A stretch of DNA of 53,683 nt from Vineibacter terrae (lineage in GTDB: Bacteria > Pseudomonadota > Alphaproteobacteria > Reyranellales > Reyranellaceae), in contig NZ_VDUZ01000059.1 in the NCBI RefSeq assembly GCF_008039615.1, forward strand, positions 1 through 53,683, given 5' to 3'. The notes under the pieces were generated by a model, which did no database searches, was not told the DNA's origin, and was given only the letters and a program-made list of their open reading frames with translations. Made by a program: the position numbers and the translations under genes. This document shows positions 25,349 to 34,434 of the stretch, piece after piece (the stretch's first letter is position 1; each line of letters starts with the position of its first letter).

Positions 25349-26935
25349 TCACTGGCGGCGCAGCACCTGCCCCGCCCGCGCCGCCGTGCGCTTGCCCTCG
25401 CGCACGGCCGCCTCGCCGTTGACGAAGACATGCAGCAGTCCGGCGGGCGTCACGTTCATGTCCTGCAGGGTCGACTGGTCGGCGATGGTCCTGGCGTCGA
25501 ACACCACGAGGTCCGCATGATAGCCGACCTTGACCGCGCCACGCCGCTTCAACCCCATGCGCTGCGCCGGCAAGGTCGTGAGCCGCCGGATCCCTTCGCC
25601 CAGAGACAGCAGCTTCTCGTCGCGAGCATAGTGGCCCAGGAACCGCGCCGTCCAGCCGAAGCCCGTGGGCGTGAACCTCAGCTCGCCCAGCGGTCCTTTG
25701 TTGTTGAGCGTGATGGCATCGGAGATGACGCCGCAGTCCTTCTCGCGCAGCATGGTCCTGATGTCGGCGTCGCGCGATATGCGGCCCACCCATAGCAGGT
25801 TGGCCATGTTCTCACCCTCCTCCAGCAGCAGGTCGAGCGTGGCGTCGTGCGGGTCCTTGCCGCGGATGCGACCGATCTCGGCAAAATCCAGCCCCACCAG
25901 CGACGGGTTGGCAGCCGACTGGGTCAGTACCATGTCGTGCCAGCGCTTCTCCGCCACCATCTTCCATTGCGGCCAGGGATTGTGCATCAGCATCGGCCGC
26001 AGCTCGGGATCGCCGAGCCGCTCGATGATCTTCGGCACGCCACCCTCGTAGGCCCATTTCGGCAGGACACTGTAGACGAAGGTCGGACCCCATTCGTGCG
26101 GGATGATGTCGAAGCCGACATCGGCGTCCGTGCGCCGGGTCCAGTCCATCATCTCCATGATGTGCTCGGCCGCATGCGTGGGCGCGCCGTATTTCGGAAC
26201 GAGGTGCGACAATTGCAGGCGTGCCCCGGAGAGGCGCGCGGTCGACAGCGCCTCGCCGACGCCCATCTCGTAGTTCCAGTCGCGATTGCGCACGTGGCTG
26301 GCATACACCGCATCGAAGTCGGCGGCGACCTTGGCCACGGCCACCAGCTCGGGGAGATCGGAATGAAAGCCCGGATTGTACTCCAGTCCCGAGCTCACGC
26401 CGATGGCCCCCTGCTCCAGCGACTCGCGCACCAGCGTGGTCATGGCATCGATCTCGTGGTCTTCGGCCGGACGCGGGTCGGTGCCGATGACGTTCAGGCG
26501 CACATTGTTGTGCCCGACATAGGCCGCCACGTTCAGGCCCGGACGCCGCGCCTCCAGCACATCCAGGTAGTCGCCGAAGCTGCGCCATGTGAAATCCAGG
26601 TCCGGCTGCTTGCCGACCATGAACCGCTCGATCAGGCTGCGGTTGCAGCAAGGCGCGCTGGAAAATCCGCAATTGCCGATCACCTCCGTCGTGACGCCCT
26701 GCATCAGGAGGCTGAAGCCGTCGGGATCCGTCAGCAAGGTTGCATCGGAGTGGGTGTGGATGTCGATGAAGCCCGGGGAGACGACGAGGCCGGTGCAGTC
26801 GATCGCCTCGCCTGTGGCGCCGTCGAGCGTGCCGACCGCCTGGATCATCCGATCCCTGACGCCGATATCGGCTTCCTGCGGCTCGGCGCCGGTACCGTCA
26901 TAGACCAGCCCACCGCGCAGGATATAGTCGAACAT
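25349..26935 (-). CDS. N-acyl-D-amino-acid deacylase-like amidohydrolase
   Basis: 528 residues, amidohydrolase superfamily. DIHTHSD supplies H60/H62. Cys89 in IGNCGFS sits where D-aminoacylases carry a metal-ligand cysteine. ASHVRNRD, LQLSHLVPKYG, DIIPHEWG and GAVKVGYHADLVVFD give the remaining barrel and beta-sandwich motifs. Likely hydrolyses N-acyl-D-amino acids or a related amide in the cytoplasm. A strong ribosome site, AAGGAG, precedes the ATG. It lies downstream of a LacI regulator and a Liv importer in the same orientation, suggesting uptake followed by deacylation. Dihydropyrimidinase-type activity is less likely given the D-aminoacylase features. Confidence 0.86.
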   Translation of the reverse strand: MFDYILRGGLVYDGTGAEPQEADIGVRDRMIQAVGTLDGATGEAIDCTGLVVSPGFIDIHTHSDATLLTDPDGFSLLMQGVTTEVIGNCGFSSAPCCNRSLIERFMVGKQPDLDFTWRSFGDYLDVLEARRPGLNVAAYVGHNNVRLNVIGTDPRPAEDHEIDAMTTLVRESLEQGAIGVSSGLEYNPGFHSDLPELVAVAKVAADFDAVYASHVRNRDWNYEMGVGEALSTARLSGARLQLSHLVPKYGAPTHAAEHIMEMMDWTRRTDADVGFDIIPHEWGPTFVYSVLPKWAYEGGVPKIIERLGDPELRPMLMHNPWPQWKMVAEKRWHDMVLTQSAANPSLVGLDFAEIGRIRGKDPHDATLDLLLEEGENMANLLWVGRISRDADIRTMLREKDCGVISDAITLNNKGPLGELRFTPTGFGWTARFLGHYARDEKLLSLGEGIRRLTTLPAQRMGLKRRGAVKVGYHADLVVFDARTIADQSTLQDMNVTPAGLLHVFVNGEAAVREGKRTAARAGQVLRRQ

Positions 26936-27098
26936 GCCGAACTCCTTGGTTGATGATTCAGGCCGTCATCCCGAGCGCAGCGTGGGATCTTGCGGAGGTG
27001 GTTTCAATGGATGACGGTGCCGGAGACCACCGTTGCCGCCATCCTTGAACGACGACCGCAAAGTCCTTCGCCTCACTCAGGGCGACATTGTGCGCCCC
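26936..27098. repeat. half copy of family A repeat in a promoter region
   Basis: CCGTCATCCCGAGCGCAGCG begins at 26963 and continues GTGGGATCT. A short ATGACGG follows near 27009 instead of a full second arm. It lies in the 163-bp gap upstream of the amidohydrolase gene. Confidence 0.6.
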
Positions 27099-28091
27099 CT
27101 ACACAGAGGCGCGCTTGATTAGCTCGCCCTTCAGCAGGCGCAGTGACGGCGAGGCCATGTCGCCCTTCAGCAGCATGTCGAGCGCATTCTCAATCATTTC
27201 GTCGACGGGCTGGCGGATGGTGGTGAGCTGATAGGCGGCGTTCGACGCCACGGGATGGTCGTCGAAGCCGATCACCTTCACCATGTCGGGGATCGACTTC
27301 TTCAGCTTGTAGCGCAGGGCATCGACAGCGCCGGACGCAATCTCGTCATCGGCGCAGAACAGCCCGTCGATCTGCGGATGCCGCGAGAACAGCTCCAGCG
27401 TCGCCTCGAAGCCCCAGTTGTAGGTGAACTCGCGGTCGGTGGCGGCGACCAGCTCGATGCCCCACTCCGCCAGCTGCTCGGTGAAGCCACGCTGCCGATC
27501 GGCGCTCGTCGAGGCCTCGTGCTGCCCGCCGATGAAACCCAGCCTGCGGGCGCCGGCCCGCACCAGGACGTCAGCCGCCATCCGCCCGCCATCGGCATTG
27601 TCGCACGACACCGAGTGCACCCCGCCGGCTCGAGTGCTGCGGTTGAACAGCACCACGGGCACGCCCTGGTCGGCGCACATCAGCGCCGCCCTGGACGACA
27701 GCGCCGCCGTGGTGATGATCACCCCCTTGACCCGGTACCGCAACACGCTGGGCAGCACGTCGTCGACCGACTGGGGCGGCGCGGCGTTGAACAGCAGCAC
27801 CTGCAACCGCAGATCCTGCAGCACATGGGTGATGCGGTCGAGCACGATCGGGTACCAGGGATTGGTGATGTTCGACAGCACGATGGCGATGATATCGGAC
27901 GTGCCGCTGCTGAGCCCGCGCGCCAGCGGGTGCGGCTCATAGTTCAGGTCGGCCACGGCCTTGACGATGCGTTCGCGCACGTCGCTGGCCACATAGCCAT
28001 GCCCGGATATCCAGCGCGACACGGCAGCCTGGGAGACCCCGGCCGCCCTTGCCACATCGCGCTGCGTCGGCGCCCTGTGCTTGGTGCTCAT
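27099..28091 (-). CDS. LacI family transcriptional regulator
   Basis: 330 residues. An N-terminal LacI helix-turn-helix (TQRDVARAAGVSQAAVSRWISG) and hinge helix (EPHPLARGL) are followed by a periplasmic-binding-like effector domain (IVLSNITNPWYPIVLDRI, VVLFNRS, DNADGGRMAADVLV, GFDDHPVAS). The start at 28091 is preferred: the upstream in-frame extension to 28157 is partly encoded by a dispersed repeat. It sits between the liv genes and the amidohydrolase and probably governs this block. The ligand is unknown; a sugar is typical, but the context favours an amide or amino-acid derivative. Confidence 0.9.
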   Translation of the reverse strand: MSTKHRAPTQRDVARAAGVSQAAVSRWISGHGYVASDVRERIVKAVADLNYEPHPLARGLSSGTSDIIAIVLSNITNPWYPIVLDRITHVLQDLRLQVLLFNAAPPQSVDDVLPSVLRYRVKGVIITTAALSSRAALMCADQGVPVVLFNRSTRAGGVHSVSCDNADGGRMAADVLVRAGARRLGFIGGQHEASTSADRQRGFTEQLAEWGIELVAATDREFTYNWGFEATLELFSRHPQIDGLFCADDEIASGAVDALRYKLKKSIPDMVKVIGFDDHPVASNAAYQLTTIRQPVDEMIENALDMLLKGDMASPSLRLLKGELIKRASV

Positions 28092-28142
28092 CGCGCGCCC
28101 AACCTCGTAGATCGAGCCAGCAGACACGGGCATGCCGACCCG

Positions 28143-28246
28143 CAACCACAGAGGCACAGAGGCGCAGGGCTATGAGGGTTGCGCACCTCACGCGCGCAGA
28201 ACGTGTTCATCTGTCTTGCCTCTGTGTTTCCGGGCCTCTGTGGTTG
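28143..28246. repeat. palindromic repeat, family D (ACAGAGGC type)
   Basis: CAACCACAGAGG at 28143-28154 is complementary to CCTCTGTGGTTG at 28235-28246. Inner CACAGAGGC and GCCTCTGTG copies extend the imperfect inverted repeat. It lies between the LacI regulator and livF. It appears once in this window; similar sequences are widespread intergenic repeats in proteobacteria. Confidence 0.7.
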
Positions 28247-28272
28247 TCTTCTCGAAAAATCTCGTCACGGCG

Positions 28273-28965
28273 TCAGTGGACGGCCAGGTGCTTCTCGACC
28301 CGCGCCGGATCGGCGAGTGCCGCCGCCCGCGACAGCGCATCGACCGCCACGCCGTCCTCCAGGATAACGACACGGTCGGCGACGTCGAGGGCCATGCGCA
28401 GATTCTGCTCCACCAGGATCACCGTCAGGCGGTCGCGCCTGAGCGCGGACAGCACCTCGGCGACGGCGTTCACCATGATCGGCGCCAGGCCCTGCGAGGG
28501 CTCGTCCAACAGCAGCAGCTTGGGGCCCATCGCCAGGCCACGCGCCATCACCATCAACTGCTGCTGGCCGCCCGACAGCTCGCCGCCCTTCTTCAGGCGG
28601 AACTCGCGGATGATCGGGAACATCTCCAGCAGCCGCTCCACGGTGTAGGGCGATCCCGTGCGGTAGCCGAGCCGGATATTCTCCTCGACACTGAGCAGGG
28701 AAAACGCATCGCGGGTCTCGGGCACCAGTGTCACCCCCGCCCGCGCGATCTTGTGCGTCGGCAGGCCCGAGATCACGCGCCCATCGAAGCGCACGACCCC
28801 ACGCGCCACCCGGTTCAGTCCCATGATCGCGCGCAGGGTCGTGGTCTTGCCGGCACCGTTGCGCCCCAGTAGCGCCAGGATCTCACCTTCCGCAACGTCG
28901 AAGGATACGCCATGCAGGGCCTGGCTCTGGCCGTAGTAGGCGTCGATGGAAGAGAGCGTCAGCAT
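28273..28965 (-). CDS. livF: branched-chain amino acid-type ABC transporter ATPase LivF
   Basis: 230 residues. Walker A GRNGAGKTT, signature LSGGQQQLM, Walker B LLLLDEPSQGL and switch histidine-region equivalent ILVEQN mark the LivF subtype. The peptide IDAYYGQSQALHGVSF is typical. ATG 28965 is used; a GTG at 28971 overlaps the livG stop. Last gene of the liv run, energising import together with LivG. Confidence 0.93.
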   Translation of the reverse strand: MLTLSSIDAYYGQSQALHGVSFDVAEGEILALLGRNGAGKTTTLRAIMGLNRVARGVVRFDGRVISGLPTHKIARAGVTLVPETRDAFSLLSVEENIRLGYRTGSPYTVERLLEMFPIIREFRLKKGGELSGGQQQLMVMARGLAMGPKLLLLDEPSQGLAPIMVNAVAEVLSALRRDRLTVILVEQNLRMALDVADRVVILEDGVAVDALSRAAALADPARVEKHLAVH

Positions 28966-28967
28966 GG

Positions 28968-29720
28968 TCACAGTCCGAAATAGGCGCTGCGCACGGCCGC
29001 GTCGGTCGAGATCTGCGCCGGCGAGCCCGAGGCGATCACCTTGCCGCGGTTCATCACTGTGACGTCGTCCGAAATGTCCATGACCACGTTCATCTTGTGC
29101 TCGATCATGATGATCGTGAACTTGCCCTTGATCGACAGGATGAGCTGCTTGACGCGTTCGCTCTCGCGTTGCGACAGCCCGGATGTCGGCTCGTCAAGCA
29201 GAAGAATCTCCGGTCGGGTCGCCAGCGTCACGGCGATCTCCAGCAGACGCTGGTCGCCATACGACACGTCGGCGGCCTTGCGGTCGGTGAACGGCTCCAG
29301 CCCGAGCTCCGCCAGCACCTGCCGCGTCTTCTCTGCCGTCGCCCAGTGAGCGCGGAAATCGCGCCACAGCCCGGGGGCGCCAGCGTGATCCGCCCGGTAG
29401 CTCGCCAGCCATACATTCTCGAAGAACGTGAGCTCCCGCAGCACACTGGTGATCTGGTACGACCGTCCCACGCCGCGGCGGGAAATCTGGTGCGGTCGCA
29501 GGCGCGTCACGCGCTCGCCGCGCAGCAGGATCTCCCCGCCATCCACCGGATAATCCTTGGTCAGCAGGTTGAACAGCGTCGTCTTGCCGGCGCCGTTGGG
29601 TCCGAGGATGGCGTGCAGTCGGCCTTCCGGGAACTTCAGTGAGACGCCGTCGACGACGGTGTTCTTTCCGAAGCGCTTTGTCAGCTCGATCGCCTCGAGC
29701 ACCGTCACGGGCTCAGCCAT
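28968..29720 (-). CDS. livG: branched-chain amino acid-type ABC transporter ATPase LivG
   Basis: 250 residues. Walker A GPNGAGKTTLFNLLT, the characteristic Q-loop segment GVGRSYQITSVLRELTFFENV, signature-region VSYGDQRLLEIAVTLA and Walker B LLLDEPTSGL, then MIEHKMNVVMDISD. Its start overlaps the livM stop by 8 bp, so the genes are translationally coupled. Confidence 0.93.
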   Translation of the reverse strand: MAEPVTVLEAIELTKRFGKNTVVDGVSLKFPEGRLHAILGPNGAGKTTLFNLLTKDYPVDGGEILLRGERVTRLRPHQISRRGVGRSYQITSVLRELTFFENVWLASYRADHAGAPGLWRDFRAHWATAEKTRQVLAELGLEPFTDRKAADVSYGDQRLLEIAVTLATRPEILLLDEPTSGLSQRESERVKQLILSIKGKFTIIMIEHKMNVVMDISDDVTVMNRGKVIASGSPAQISTDAAVRSAYFGL

Positions 29721-30654
29721 GATGCGCCTCCCCGGCGCGGCGGATGCGCGCCACCCGCTTGAACAGCTCGATCAGGCCGCCGCGCAAGGTGAAGACGACG
29801 AAGATGATGAACAGGCCGAACAGCAGCGCCCATTGCGCCCACAGCAGACTGAACAGTCCCTGAAGCCACACGAACACCGCCGCCCCCATGATCGGACCGA
29901 CCATTGAGGACATGCCGCCGATGACGACCATGAAGACGACGTTGCCCGACATGATCCAACTGATCGAATCGATGGGCACAAAGCGATAGAGCAGCACATA
30001 CAGGGAGCCGGCCAATCCAGCGAAGGCGCCGGAGATCATGAACGCCGCCAACTGGGCGCCGTGGACAGAATAGCCGAGCGAGGCCATGCGTCTGGGATTC
30101 TCCTTCGCCGCTTCCAGAACCAGGCCCAGCGGGCTCTTCTTGATCTGGCGCAGGATGACGTAGCTGGCCACGAACAGCACGGCGCAGAAGGCGTAGAACA
30201 CACTGCGGTCGTTGAGGTCCAGGCCGCCGACCGGGGCGCGCTTGATCCCGGCCATGCCATCCTCGCCGCCGGTGACGCCGCTCCACACCAGCACGACATA
30301 GAATGCCATCTGGTTGAAGGCGAAGGTCAGCATCATGAAGTAGAAGCCGCTCCGGCGGATGATGACGGCGCCCACGATCCCGGCCAGGGCGGCGGCGCCG
30401 GCGATCGCGATCAGAATGCTGGGCACCAGCGACAGGCCGCCGGCCGTGAGGCTGTAGCCGGTCAGGTAGGCCCCGGCGCCGAAAAACATCGCCTGGCCGA
30501 ACGAGTACAGCCCCGCCACCCCGATCACCAGGTTGGTGGCCATCGCAAAGATGGCGATCACGATGATCTCGTTGGCGATGCTGATCGGGATCACCATCGG
30601 CGCGACGACGGCAAGCAGGACGACCGCTGCGAGGGCGAGCAGGTTCTTGTTCAT
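29713..30654 (-). CDS. livM: branched-chain amino acid-type ABC permease LivM
   Basis: 313-residue polytopic membrane protein. It starts MNKNLLALAAVVLLAVVAP, has ATNLVIGVAGLYSFGQAMFFG near the N-terminus and GLVLEAAKENPRRMASLGYSV at the cytoplasmic coupling loop, both LivM hallmarks. ATG 30654 is five bases after the livH stop. The same frame stays open upstream across livH but encodes no permease-like sequence there. Confidence 0.92.
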   Translation of the reverse strand: MNKNLLALAAVVLLAVVAPMVIPISIANEIIVIAIFAMATNLVIGVAGLYSFGQAMFFGAGAYLTGYSLTAGGLSLVPSILIAIAGAAALAGIVGAVIIRRSGFYFMMLTFAFNQMAFYVVLVWSGVTGGEDGMAGIKRAPVGGLDLNDRSVFYAFCAVLFVASYVILRQIKKSPLGLVLEAAKENPRRMASLGYSVHGAQLAAFMISGAFAGLAGSLYVLLYRFVPIDSISWIMSGNVVFMVVIGGMSSMVGPIMGAAVFVWLQGLFSLLWAQWALLFGLFIIFVVFTLRGGLIELFKRVARIRRAGEAHHG

Positions 30655-30659
30655 TGTCA

Positions 30660-31517
30660 CTAGCGTTCCCCGAACAGCCCCTTGGGGCCGATGAGCAGGA
30701 CGACGGTCATGATGACATAGATGAGGAGCGTGCTGGCCGAGGGCGCCACCAGGGTGGTGAGGCTCTGCGCCACGCCGATCAGGATGCCGGCGGCAACGGC
30801 GCCGTAGAGCGAGCCCAGACCGCCCAGCACCAGCACCACGAACGCGATCGCCATCATGTCGTTGCCGGAGGTGGCGTTTGCGCCCAGCAGCGGCAGCGCG
30901 ATGCCGCCAGCCAGGCCCGCCATACCGGCGCCCAGCGCGAACCCCAGCGTCAGCAGGGTGCCGATGTCGATGCCCAGGCACTGGACCATCTCGCGCCGCT
31001 CGATGCCGGCGCGGATGCTCGAGCCGATCCTGGTCTTTTCGATCAGCAGCCAGACGGCGACGATGCTGAATGCCCCGACCAGGGCGCAGAAGACCAGGTA
31101 GCGCGGCAGGAACATGAACCCGAGATCCATGGCGCCGCCCAACATGGCGGGCGGCACCAGGCTGACGCCGGTGGTGCCGTAGATCAGGACCAGGATCTGC
31201 TCGATGACCAGCGCCGTACCGAACAGGAACAGCACCTGCAGCAGGTATGAGCCGCCGGTCAGGTTGGCGATCCCGAACCGCTCGATCAGAAAGCCGAGGA
31301 GCGCCGCGCCAGAGAAGGCGCCGATCAGCGCCACCGCAAACGGCGCACCGATGGTGCTCAACGTGTAGCAGACATACGCCCCCACCGCGAACAGCGCGCC
31401 GTGGGCGAAATTGGGCACGTTGAGCAGCCCCTTGATGATGGAAAGCCCCAGCGCCATCACGGCATAGAGCATCCCGATCGCCAGGCCGTTGACGATCTGT
31501 GCCGCTACCAGGTTCAT
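30660..31517 (-). CDS. livH: branched-chain amino acid-type ABC permease LivH
   Basis: 285 residues, about eight hydrophobic helices. NGLAIGMLYAVMALGLSIIKGLLNVPNFAHGALF at the N-terminus is the LivH signature, and SIRAGIERREMVQCLGID is the ATPase-coupling loop. First permease of the liv run, 172 bp downstream of the binding-protein gene. Confidence 0.92.
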   Translation of the reverse strand: MNLVAAQIVNGLAIGMLYAVMALGLSIIKGLLNVPNFAHGALFAVGAYVCYTLSTIGAPFAVALIGAFSGAALLGFLIERFGIANLTGGSYLLQVLFLFGTALVIEQILVLIYGTTGVSLVPPAMLGGAMDLGFMFLPRYLVFCALVGAFSIVAVWLLIEKTRIGSSIRAGIERREMVQCLGIDIGTLLTLGFALGAGMAGLAGGIALPLLGANATSGNDMMAIAFVVLVLGGLGSLYGAVAAGILIGVAQSLTTLVAPSASTLLIYVIMTVVLLIGPKGLFGER

Positions 31518-31689
31518 GTCGTGACTCCCGGCGCTGCGTGGCCTTCATGTCGAGCACAGGCAAATGCTTCGCATTCACCAGGTCGAACGATGAAGGCCAT
31601 CGCACGGCCGTTGGCGCGACGAGCTTCATGGGTCGACGATCTCATCGTGAAGCTCTCCGGCGGGGTGCCTTGTGCCGCGCGACCATGAC
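31518..31689. repeat. intergenic hairpins between livH and the binding-protein gene
   Basis: Two short inverted repeats: GGCCTTCAT (31540-31548) with ATGAAGGCC (31590-31598), and GAGCTTCA with TGAAGCTC at roughly 31620-31656. The words resemble diverged pieces of the family C element at 48316-48398. They may attenuate transcription between binding protein and permeases, which fits the usual excess of binding protein (inference). Confidence 0.45.
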
Positions 31690-32901
31690 CTACGTGCGCG
31701 AGCACTGGTTCAGGGCGGCCGGTTGAGGCTTGTCGCCCTGGAACACCAGGTCGGCGATGTCCTGGTCGTTCTTCTGCGCATCCGGCTGCTTGCACAGGCA
31801 CACGTAGTATGGCCGGTTGGTCTGGTGCGTCCTGGCGTCGATCGACGTCGGGCCATGGACGCTATCGAGCTGCATCCCTTCCATCACCCTGGCGACAGCC
31901 GTGGAATCGACGCTCTTGGCCTTCTCCATGGCGAGGAAGATGGTACGGAACGTATCATAGGCGTAGGCCATGGCGTAGGTCGGCAGCATCTGGTAGCGCT
32001 TGGCCGCCGCCGCCACGAAGGCCTTGTTCACCGGCGTGTTGATCGAGGAGTGGTAGTTGAGGCCCAGGATCAGGCCGGCACGCATCTGCGGCGTGAGCTC
32101 CTTCAGCTCATCCAGCTCGGCGGCCCAGGGCGCCGCGACAATGACCTTCTTGAGGCCGTAGCTGCTGAGCTGGCGCACGGCGGCGAGGAAGTCGCTGCCG
32201 GCCGTCAGCAGCAGGATCACGTCAGGCTTCACGGCCAGCGCCTTGTTGAAATACTGGGTGTACTGGCGCTCGCCCAACGGATGCATGTCATTGCCGGCCA
32301 GCTCGAACCCCAGTTCCGGCGCCGCCTCCCGTGTGTATTTCAGCAGCGAGTGCCCGAAGGCGTAGTCGACGGTGAGCGTGTAGACCCGCTTGGCGTTGGG
32401 ATGGGCCTTGCGCACATACTCCAGGGTGGTGCTGGACGCGGTATAGGGCGATGCCGACCATTGGAACGTATAGGGGTTGCAGCGCGCGCCGGTGAATTCG
32501 TCCGAGCCGCCGCCGGCGTATTGCACGATCTTCTCGCGAGCCGCGATTTCCGACTCGGCGAGCCCGACGGCGCTGGACGCGTTGCCGATGAAGAACTTCA
32601 CCTGGCTGGTCTCCACCAGCTCGGTGAGACGCCGCACGCCAATCGCCGGCTTGCCCTCGTCATCGCGCCGCAGCAGGTTGATCTTGCGACCCAGGATCGT
32701 GTGCCCGCGCTCCTCCAGCGCGATCGTCGCGCCTTTGAAGACGACCTCGCCATGCGTCGCGAAGTTGCCGCTGTTCTGCGACAGCAGGGCGATGTTGAGG
32801 TCGCCGGCGGCGGCCTGCGCCCAGGCGAAGCCGGGCGCCACGCAGCCCGATGCCGCCAGGGCCTGAAGAACGGAACGTCGTGAGAAACCGGAAGGTGTCA
32901 T
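31690..32901 (-). CDS. branched-chain amino acid-type ABC substrate-binding protein
   Basis: 403 residues. A twin-arginine-like signal (SRRSVLQALAASG, then AWAQA cleavage) precedes a type I periplasmic binding domain with NIALLSQNSGNFATHGEVVFKGATIALEE, FFIGNASSAVGLA and MAYAYDTFRTIFLAMEKA. It is the receptor for the Liv-type importer. The ligand need not be leucine: the neighbouring amidohydrolase and aminotransferase suggest an amide or amino-acid derivative. It begins 12 bp after the aminotransferase stop, so it probably shares that gene's promoter. Confidence 0.9.
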   Translation of the reverse strand: MTPSGFSRRSVLQALAASGCVAPGFAWAQAAAGDLNIALLSQNSGNFATHGEVVFKGATIALEERGHTILGRKINLLRRDDEGKPAIGVRRLTELVETSQVKFFIGNASSAVGLAESEIAAREKIVQYAGGGSDEFTGARCNPYTFQWSASPYTASSTTLEYVRKAHPNAKRVYTLTVDYAFGHSLLKYTREAAPELGFELAGNDMHPLGERQYTQYFNKALAVKPDVILLLTAGSDFLAAVRQLSSYGLKKVIVAAPWAAELDELKELTPQMRAGLILGLNYHSSINTPVNKAFVAAAAKRYQMLPTYAMAYAYDTFRTIFLAMEKAKSVDSTAVARVMEGMQLDSVHGPTSIDARTHQTNRPYYVCLCKQPDAQKNDQDIADLVFQGDKPQPAALNQCSRT

Positions 32902-32913
32902 GGCCTGGCCTTT

Positions 32914-34254
32914 TCAGTGGGAAGTGGCTGCCGTCGGCGGCATTCGTGTGTCCGATGGGATAGCGCGCGCCGTGAACCGGCGCAGGCCCGCCTCCAGCCG
33001 CCGCAGAAGATCGTTCATGTCGTTGGCCGTGATGGTGAGCGGCGGCGACACGATGGCCGCGTGGTCGCGCGGGGCGATGCCGGCCGGATAGACGATGAGG
33101 CCTTCGGCGAAGCAGTCGGCGGCGAACAGCGCGCCGGTGCTCGCCGTGGCGGCCGGGTCCGGCTTGCGTAAGTCAAAGCCCCAGAGCAGGCCGCGGCCGC
33201 GTACCCACTGCAGCGCTGTGTACCGGCGCTGCAGGTCATGCAGCCCCGCCTGGAGTTGCGCCGCGCGTGCCTTCACATTCGCCAGCACGTCGTTGTCGCG
33301 GATGTAACGGAGCACGGCCAGCGAGGCCGCGGCACTCAGCGGATTGCCGCTGAACGTGTGGCCGAACGGCGCCATGCCCGAACCCTGTCGCATCGCCTCC
33401 ACGATCCGATCGTGGAAGAGCACGGCGCCCATCGGCGTGTAGCCCGACGTCATGCCTTTGCCGACGGCGATCAGGTCCGGCACGACGCCATCGTGCTCGC
33501 TGGCGAACCACGTGCCTGTGCGCCCGATGCCGGTGATCACCTCATCGGTGATCAGCAGGATGCCGTTGCGGTCGAAGACGTTGCGCAGCATGCGCAGGTG
33601 GCCAATGGGTGGCACGAGTGCGCCCCCGGCGGCACCGATGACGGGCTCGACGATCAGCGCGGCAACGGTGTCGGCGCCGGCCTGCGCGATCGCCTTGTCC
33701 CATGCATCGGAGCTCTCGAGCTCGTTCGGCCGTTCACCAGCCGTGCGGCCCCAATTGTCGGCCACCGGCCCGACCGCGAACGGATGCAGCAAGTCGCCAT
33801 AGTCCTTGCGGCGCGCCGGATGTCCTGACATCGACAGCGCGCCCATTGTCATGCCGTGGTAGCTGATCTGCCGGCCCAGGATGCGCGTCTTGCCGGGCTG
33901 CCCCACTTCGCGCCAGTACTGGATCGCGGCACGCATCGCGAGTTCGGTGGCTTCCGAACCGCTGTTGACGAAGAACGCGGCATTGATCCCCTCGGGTGCC
34001 AGCGCCGTCAGCTCCGACGCAAGCTGCTCGGCCGGCTCGGTTGTGAACTGCGTGCGATAGGTAAAACAGACCGCTTCGGCTTGGCGCTGGATGGCGGCGA
34101 GCACCGTGGACACCCCATGGCCGATCGACACGGTCATGGCACCACCCGAACCATCGATATAGTCCCGCCCCTGCGAGTCGAAGATGCGGACCCCCGCCGC
34201 CTTCGCGGCCACAGTCAGCCCTGATCCAATCCGCTGCTTCAAAAGAGCCGACAT
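32914..34254 (-). CDS. class III pyridoxal-phosphate aminotransferase
   Basis: 446 residues, omega-aminotransferase-like. Motifs: FVNSGSEATELAMRAAIQYW (phosphate binding), SYHGMTMGALSMSGH, LLITDEVITGIGRTG and the PLP lysine K266 in AVGKGMTSGYTPMG, followed by GHTFSGNPLSAAA. Converts an amino donor such as an omega- or beta-amino acid to an aldehyde or keto acid. First gene of a probable operon with the binding protein and liv genes, all on the minus strand. Its upstream region is AT-rich and abuts a rearranged patch. Confidence 0.9.
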   Translation of the reverse strand: MSALLKQRIGSGLTVAAKAAGVRIFDSQGRDYIDGSGGAMTVSIGHGVSTVLAAIQRQAEAVCFTYRTQFTTEPAEQLASELTALAPEGINAAFFVNSGSEATELAMRAAIQYWREVGQPGKTRILGRQISYHGMTMGALSMSGHPARRKDYGDLLHPFAVGPVADNWGRTAGERPNELESSDAWDKAIAQAGADTVAALIVEPVIGAAGGALVPPIGHLRMLRNVFDRNGILLITDEVITGIGRTGTWFASEHDGVVPDLIAVGKGMTSGYTPMGAVLFHDRIVEAMRQGSGMAPFGHTFSGNPLSAAASLAVLRYIRDNDVLANVKARAAQLQAGLHDLQRRYTALQWVRGRGLLWGFDLRKPDPAATASTGALFAADCFAEGLIVYPAGIAPRDHAAIVSPPLTITANDMNDLLRRLEAGLRRFTARAIPSDTRMPPTAATSH

Positions 34255-34434
34255 ATCAGCCGCTTGAGCCGTACCGACGCCGGCAGGGCGTCAGTGGTTC
34301 TGGTTTCGCTCTCATATTTAAACCCAAAATATGTGAATTCGTATTCATACAAATTGCAGAAGTTTCGCCTTTTTGCAATATATTTTCTTGTTGATTGTGA
34401 CGATTGAACGCCAAGAAACGTCATAAAAGGTCGA
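34255..34434. promoter_or_regulatory. AT-rich upstream region of the aminotransferase-liv block
   Basis: Strikingly AT-rich for this genome. Contains AATTCGTATTC twice (34336-34346 and 34443-34453), the first within an imperfect palindrome around TGAATTCGTATTCA. Should contain the promoter of the minus-strand block. No gene is supported; the short frame across it has no recognisable features. Confidence 0.4.

Noticed and set aside
29713-31629. 638-residue version of LivM
   Set aside because: The N-terminal half is a shadow of livH; permease sequence begins at ATG 30654.
34239-34424. 61-residue frame in the AT-rich patch
   Set aside because: It overlaps the aminotransferase start region and has no recognisable features.
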